64,000 nt of DNA, taken from positions 17,721,001 to 17,785,000 of the forward strand of contig NC_083383.1 in assembly GCF_031755915.1 (NCBI RefSeq), written 5' to 3'. Under the pieces are notes generated by a model. The model saw only the letters and a list, made by a program, of their open reading frames with translations. It was not told the origin of the DNA and ran no database searches. Origin of the DNA: Ziziphus jujuba (taxonomy: Eukaryota; Streptophyta; Magnoliopsida; Rosales; Rhamnaceae). The translations under genes and the position numbers were made by a program. Of the stretch, positions 58,601 through 64,000 are shown in pieces (within the stretch, counting starts at the first letter, position 1; each line of letters begins with the position of its first letter).

Positions 58601-60250
58601 TTATACCTCATAATATATAGATTTTTAATTCACTTCTACTCTATTGATGTATATTGACTTTTCATAATTTAATTTAAAAGGTCATTCATATTTTCTGGGT
58701 AAATTTGGTAAGACCTCTTTTGAGGTACATATCAATGGAAGAATGATATATATGCTTGGTGCACATATATTGACATATGACACAGAAGTTTGTCATATGT
58801 TTGGTGTCACATATTTTCCGTATTATCAATCACCTCACTGGTTGAAATAGAATCTTATAATATCGTAGAAAATCAAATTTCTTTTGACAAGAAAAAAAGT
58901 AAAAGAAAAAAAATTGTTATTTATCCATTAAGGTAACTTTAAAATCCACATCATCACCGCCTTATGTATTTGTTTCTTAAAAATTATTTACAATAATTTT
59001 GTTCTACATTAAATTTTTTTTACTTTTTACTCAAATTCTCAACATATGCAAATGATCACTTTCTTATATTAAAAAAATACTTTAACGAACAAAAGGATCC
59101 ATGCTATAAAGGGAAGTGGAATCGATGGGCAAGTGAATAAGTCCAAAAATGTCATTTTAAAATTAAGTTGTTTCCTTGAAGAAAAGACAGGCTGATGGGG
59201 GACTAAGACCAAAAACCTTCAAACTGATTTGACGAGAAAAAGGCTCAAGAATTGCCTTTGCTTTATGGGCCGCTCACAAGGGACAAAGCTTACTCCTACC
59301 TTACCCTTCGTTTGTTTATTAATAATAATAAATTATTATTATTATTATTATTTATTTTATTTTTTTGGGAATACCTTTACTATTAGTTTCTTGCTCTACA
59401 TACTTTTGCGGCGTCTCTCATTTTCTTCTTCTATTTGATAAGAATATTTTGAACCCACCTGAATAAAATTCAAGAATTCATCTTGAAAACATAATGACAT
59501 TTACAACAGCCATTTTGTTCCTCATTATTACCAAAATTTACAAGGTCGAATCATTTATGAAGAAATTTATTGAGACTTTTTATAAGAAATTATAACTAAT
59601 ATAGAAGTTGTATAGATTTTCATATACCAAATGTGCTTATAAAATTTTGAATATCAAATAATGGTTAGGTGATATTCAATACAAACTAATAAAATAGTCA
59701 TAAAATGTAATAAAATATTAATGGTAGTTGTATTATTATTAAATTGTAATACTTCTTAAATTAAAAAAAAAAAGGGTTTCATTTAAAAACCCTAATTTTT
59801 GTAGACATTATGGTAAAATTTAGGGCAATTATGATTGGTTTTCTTCCTCTATTTCTTTATGTTCTATATTTTACATAGACCAAAGACAAACTCTTCTACA
59901 GATTGGGAACTGAAATACGCGGAAGAAATTAAAAAGCGCTTTCTGGGCTCAATTATGTGGATGCGAAATTGACGTACATGGTCCCAGAATATTCATTTTT
60001 ATTATTTTGTTTTTATATATTATATTAGTTCTTTTATAATATGGAATTCTCTACTTTTTTAATTATACAAAACAATTTAACAAATTTTTAAAAAACTATT
60101 GTTTTTGAGGATGTCATTTAAAAAAAGTGTGCATATCCCCACGGTAAATAATTAACAACTGCATAATATAATATATATATATCATGTTATATATTTATAT
60201 ATTATATACTATATAATATATAGCCAGATTTAATATTTTCAATATGAAAA
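55661..60250. other. AT-rich intergenic region, no gene supported
   Basis: A less AT-rich island at 57600-57860 contains ctaatatataagcaccccat, which could be a TATA-containing promoter, but no coding frame follows. (ATT)n tracts lie at 57524-57560 and 59325-59355. Short frames at 56088, 57336 and 59229 have no recognisable domain. Confidence 0.35.
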
Positions 60251-60254
60251 TTAA

Positions 60255-60470
60255 TATAAAATTTTTAATTTTTGATGTTTGAATCGTATGAAATATTAAG
60301 ATTTAAAATTATATTTATTAATTTTCAAATTTTGATGGATTTTTCCTAAATAAGATTTTAATATATCTTTAAATTTATATTTGATCACTTTTTAAATCTT
60401 AAATCACAATCTTTTATATGATTCAATGATTATTAAAAATAGATCTTAATTTAATAAAATAAAATAAATT
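60255..60470 (+). repeat. dispersed AT-rich repeat, copy 1
   Basis: Shares order and sequence with 61860-62060: tttgaatcgtatgaa / tttgaatcgcatcaa, attatatttattaatt, agattttaatatat, ctaaataaga/ttaaataaag, then aaatttat..ccactttttgaat-like and tagatcttaa/cttgatcttaa. The element type is unknown. Confidence 0.55.
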
Positions 60471-61809
60471 TTATTTTAGACTAACTGTGTATATATATAT
60501 ATATATATATACTAGTTGGGATAATGTGCTTGGCATATTTTCTAATCTTTAATGATGTAGTATTTGTTATATGATAATAATAATAATAATTTAATATTTG
60601 ATTTAATGCTAGACATAGTAACTTTTTTCAATTGATAACGAGTATGATCATCTAAAGTCGATGCCTTTTACTTTGGTTAATAAATTTGGTTCTATGGCAT
60701 TAAATATTATATAAACTTGCTTATTAGTAAAATATGTTAGTAAAGTGAACTATTTACATTGTGAGTTGTTTACTTGAAAATTTGTTTCATTTTTTCCCTT
60801 TTAGTTTTTCTTCAATTGTATAATGTGCATGTAATTGAGAGTTATAGCATCTTCCGTAGCTTATTATTTAGGTTTATTATCTTTTGTGTGGATGATAATT
60901 TTGTCCTAATTGAATTTCTTTAGTGTTGTAGAACCCAATGCTATTATGTGAACGGTATGATAATTTTTATATATTTTATAATTTAAATATCGTCACTGAG
61001 CATAAATATATAGATAGTACTAAATTACTGATAAATGTGGCCATTAAATTATATATAGATAGGTTTTGTATAAATCAATCAAATATAAATCAATTAACTC
61101 AAACAATTATAAATCAATTAAGTCAAATCATGTGAAAATATGATAGTTATTCTAATCACTTTAACTCTCATATTTACTAATCAATAAAACTTCAACATTA
61201 TTTAAGCAAAAATTTTCATATCTTTCATAATGAAGTTATTAGGGTTATTTTTGTTATTAAAGTTATTAATTCTTCAAACAATGAAAATTTAGTTAATTTG
61301 CATTGTTATCTCCTACTCATGTCATCGACATTCTTTAAACTTTATTATTAAATTTGTTTAATCCTACCTCTTAAGCTTTACAATACTCAAACACATGAAC
61401 TAAAATACAATATAAAAAGTATTCTAAATTACAAAATGAAAATGGAGCAAGAGAAAAGAAAAAATACCACAAAAATGAAGAGGATTGAGAGTAGTAACAA
61501 ATTCGATTGAAAGTACTAACAAATTATTTCTTGATAAATACCAACCTTAACATAAGCATTTGTATATATAAGAGATGAGATTAAATAACAAGACTTAAAA
61601 ATTATATTATATTTATTTTATAACAACAAATATTAAAAATAACTATGTAAAATCAACGTTGATTAATTGCTCTCAAATTTATTAGAGAACAAACAAAAAA
61701 TAGTAACATCACATTTTTAATAAAAAGCCATGAAAATTGAAAAATTCCGTAAGTGTCATCTAACGTTTTATGAAGACTTATAGCATGTCTATAGATATAT
61801 ATTATATTG

Positions 61810-61849
<40 letters not shown>

Positions 61850-61859
61850 CATGACTTTC
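60471..61859. other. AT-rich spacer, no gene seen
   Basis: (AT)n tracts lie at 60490-60510 and 61815-61848. A short frame at 60938-61135 is low in complexity and unsupported. Confidence 0.35.
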
Positions 61860-62060
61860 TGTTTTAGCTTTTGAATCGCATCAAGGTAAATATTGATAAT
61901 TATATTTATTAATTATCAGATTTTAATATATTTACTTTTCTTAAATAAAGTTTTTAGTATGTAATTAAACCCAAATTTATCCACTTTTTGAATTTTAAAT
62001 CCTAGTTTTAATATGATACAAGGGTTAATAAGAAAAAACTTGATCTTAAAACCATTAGGT
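61860..62060 (+). repeat. dispersed AT-rich repeat, copy 2
   Basis: Second copy of the repeat at 60255-60470; both copies follow directly after AT dinucleotide tracts. Confidence 0.55.
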
Positions 62061-62192
62061 CATCTTTATGTGAGCCTAGCTCAACATATTTTTATCAAAT
62101 TATGTTATAAATTCTTAGTTATATTAATAGTCATACGAAAATAGTTTTTTTGTACCTAATTGCTAATTACTAGCCTATATGTGTTTCCTAGT

Positions 62193-62227
<35 letters not shown>

Positions 62228-63029
62228 TAATGATGTAGCTCACTTTATAGTGTATGATATTAATATGATGCAATATTAAATGGGGGCTAAAAAGGAAATG
62301 AAAAAAAAAATTTACTTTTTTAAATAAATAAAAAATCCAGTATTGTGTATGCACAAAGTGAATTTGATAGATTGACTTTCACTTTCCTTTATTAGATTTT
62401 TAGTATTACATAATAAAAATAAAAATAAATAGTTAATATTGTTATATATTATATGTCAATATTAGATAGCTAATACTAAAATAAGCTAGTTAGTATAGGT
62501 AGTTAATAATAAAATAAGCTAGGTAGTATACTAGATCATGACTATTATATATATATATATATATTTGATATAATAAGCAATTTATGGATGGAACTGTGAA
62601 GAACAACCATCCTTATAATTAAGATTAAGAAAATTATGCAGGTCAAACAGTTGTGGATGCTGTTCCTTATAATGCCTCTTTTTAAATTCTTTATTATATC
62701 ATTTCTGTTTCTATATATATGCATATCACCTAAAGCTGATTAGGTATTGATTTTATATTAATTGAAAAGTGATTAATTTAAAATATATTTATCAAATATG
62801 AATGCATGTTTTGTAAAACTTATTTTACACGAAAATAAGCATATGCGCTACCAGATTTTACACGAGTTGAACAATTACAGAATAAAATTTGGATATATAT
62901 TAAAATTTGAAGACAAAAGACTGTGATATGACATTAAGTTATCATCTTTTCTAAAAGTTCAGACTAATAAAATTAACCCCAACCATGTATATTAACTTAA
63001 TACATAACTCATGTGAACAATAATAAGAT
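62061..63029. other. AT-rich spacer with microsatellites, no gene seen
   Basis: (AT)n(GA)n lies at 62195-62226 and (AT)n at 62548-62563. A short near-repeat gctagttagtataggtagtt / gctaggtagtatacta lies near 62483-62530. Confidence 0.4.
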
Positions 63030-63118
63030 ATTCCCTAAAGTAAGGTTTTTAATACTCAACTTATACTTAATAAGGTTTTTCTTTTAATACTCAACCTATA
63101 CTTAATAAGGTTTTTCCA
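63030..63118. repeat. tandem repeat, about 38 bp
   Basis: aatactcaacttatacttaa taaggttttt is followed by aatactcaacctatacttaa taaggttttt at 63050 and 63088, with partial sequence before. Local slippage-type repeat. Confidence 0.75.
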
Positions 63119-63143
63119 TAAAATTATATGTTATGTATGTATG

Positions 63144-63177
<34 letters not shown>

Positions 63178-63180
<3 letters not shown>

Positions 63181-63430
63181 GTATTTAGGTAGGAATATTC
63201 TTAATCGTTTTAAGCTGCGTATAAACAAACTGAATCATTTGGAACCATTGCATTAAATATATTTGATGTGATAAGTTTGATTTAACCTATAATTTATTGT
63301 TTCAATGATGTTTATATGGGGATATTCTTAAACTTTTTAAGTTGTCGATAAAAAGACTGAATCATTTGAAACCATTGGATTAAATGTATTTGATATGATG
63401 AGTTTGATTTAACATGTAATCCAATGTTTC
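63178..63430. repeat. tandem duplication, about 129 bp x 2
   Basis: Copies at 63178-63306 and 63307-63430 share atattctta, ttttaag, actgaatcatttg, aaccattg, attaaat, atttgat and agtttgatttaac in order, with moderate divergence. Confidence 0.75.
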
Positions 63431-63935
63431 TGAGAAATCAAGCCCACTTATCTTTGCCTGAGCCAAACTATATATAATCTTAGAACACTTGACCTTGAGG
63501 CCTTTATTTGGGAAAAAAAAAAGAGTCACTATTGGAGAATGAGATTAGGTTTAAAATTTTGGATTTTTATCACAAAAATAATAACTTTGTCATAAGAATA
63601 TTTAAAAAGATATCTTAGTAAATATTTAACGTAGTATTATTATCTTAATTTATTGTTTTATCTCTATTAGGGTACAAATAATGAGAGTAGAAAATTTGGC
63701 CTTCTTGATGATCATTCATTGGAATCACTTTAAAGCAAGAAAAAAATAAGCTATGAGTCAATAAAGTAGTGGTGTAGTACTAGTCTACTGCCTTGTAACA
63801 TCACATTAAATGATGTATTATATACCTTAGAAAATTGAGGGAAGAAAAAGATTGTTTTGGAGGTAAAAGCATGCACACCTTGTAATAAAGACTTCTCTTT
63901 CTATTTATAGCTCTTTCTCATTGGGAATTATCACC
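63431..63935. other. spacer before a possible gene start
   Basis: No frame is seen. A tatttatag motif at 63902-63910 could be a TATA box for the frame at 63936, although it would leave a very short leader. Confidence 0.3.
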
Positions 63936-64000
63936 ATGGCACGATTAAGGTATTGTGGAATTGTAAACCATGTGACAAGACTGCCTTTGAGGTTTTTCTT
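63936..64000 (+). CDS. possible gene start, truncated by window end
   Basis: An ATG in good context (caccATGgc) opens a frame running to the window edge: MARLRYCGIVNHVTRLPLRF and onward, 21 codons visible. The hydrophobic/basic mix does not match any family I recognise. It may equally be a random frame, since 21 codons without a stop is weak evidence. The next bases would decide. Confidence 0.2.
   Translation, partial: MARLRYCGIVNHVTRLPLRFF

Noticed and set aside
60938..61135. 65-codon frame
   Set aside because: Asn/Ile-rich low complexity in AT-rich DNA, with repeated INQ motifs arising from repeated aatcaatta sequence.

Overview
The window is nuclear DNA of a eudicot plant. It is AT-rich, its genes have GT-AG introns, it holds a telo-box promoter motif and plant-only families (Agenet-ENT protein, DUF642 protein, FAR1-type MULE transposase), and transposable elements (TEs) are dense. 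I cannot name the species. I saw no CRISPR array, operon, organellar sequence or recognisable viral sequence. All splice sites, frames and junctions were read by eye; TE junctions may be off by a few bases.

Layout. (1) 1-5900: a two-exon + strand gene for an Agenet/Tudor-like plus ENT-domain protein (about 407 aa), then about 3 kb without a clear gene. (2) 6430-24100: two tandem minus-strand copies of an eight-exon Ran GTPase gene. Ran-A (12090-14276) is diverged; Ran-B (21709-23817) is conventional. Both encode 221 aa with identical exon lengths. A third copy of the Ran 3' flank (6429-7634) carries a broken hAT transposon, and a third fragment of the Ran upstream region lies at 18925-19020. 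Between the Ran genes lie a 1.1 kb foldback element, a 2.5 kb solo LTR, an AT-rich repeat block and small MITEs. (3) 25100-29860: MITE-like elements, including a 554 bp non-autonomous hAT with a clean 8 bp duplication, and a broken TE reading frame. (4) 30003-50758: a four-level nest. A Mutator-like element (MULE) with long terminal inverted repeats contains a hAT element (30250-42371, target duplication ATAGCTCT). That contains a Ty3/gypsy element (34889-41732, duplication TTTTA), whose LTR carries an opposite-strand solo LTR of the same family (35044-36191, duplication GAAAA). The MULE also holds three exons of an APS kinase gene with their introns, i.e. a captured host fragment. (5) 51127-54804: a three-exon minus-strand gene for a secreted DUF642 cell-wall protein. 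(6) 55175-64000: intergenic DNA with tandem duplications and AT microsatellites, and at the very end a possible gene start cut by the window edge.

The four host genes that look intact are not functionally linked: a chromatin-reader-like protein, two nuclear-transport GTPases and a cell-wall protein. Most other content is decayed TEs. The points most worth checking are the compound LTR that seems to have been copied into both LTRs of one retroelement, the APS kinase capture, and the divergence of Ran-A from Ran-B, including switch II.
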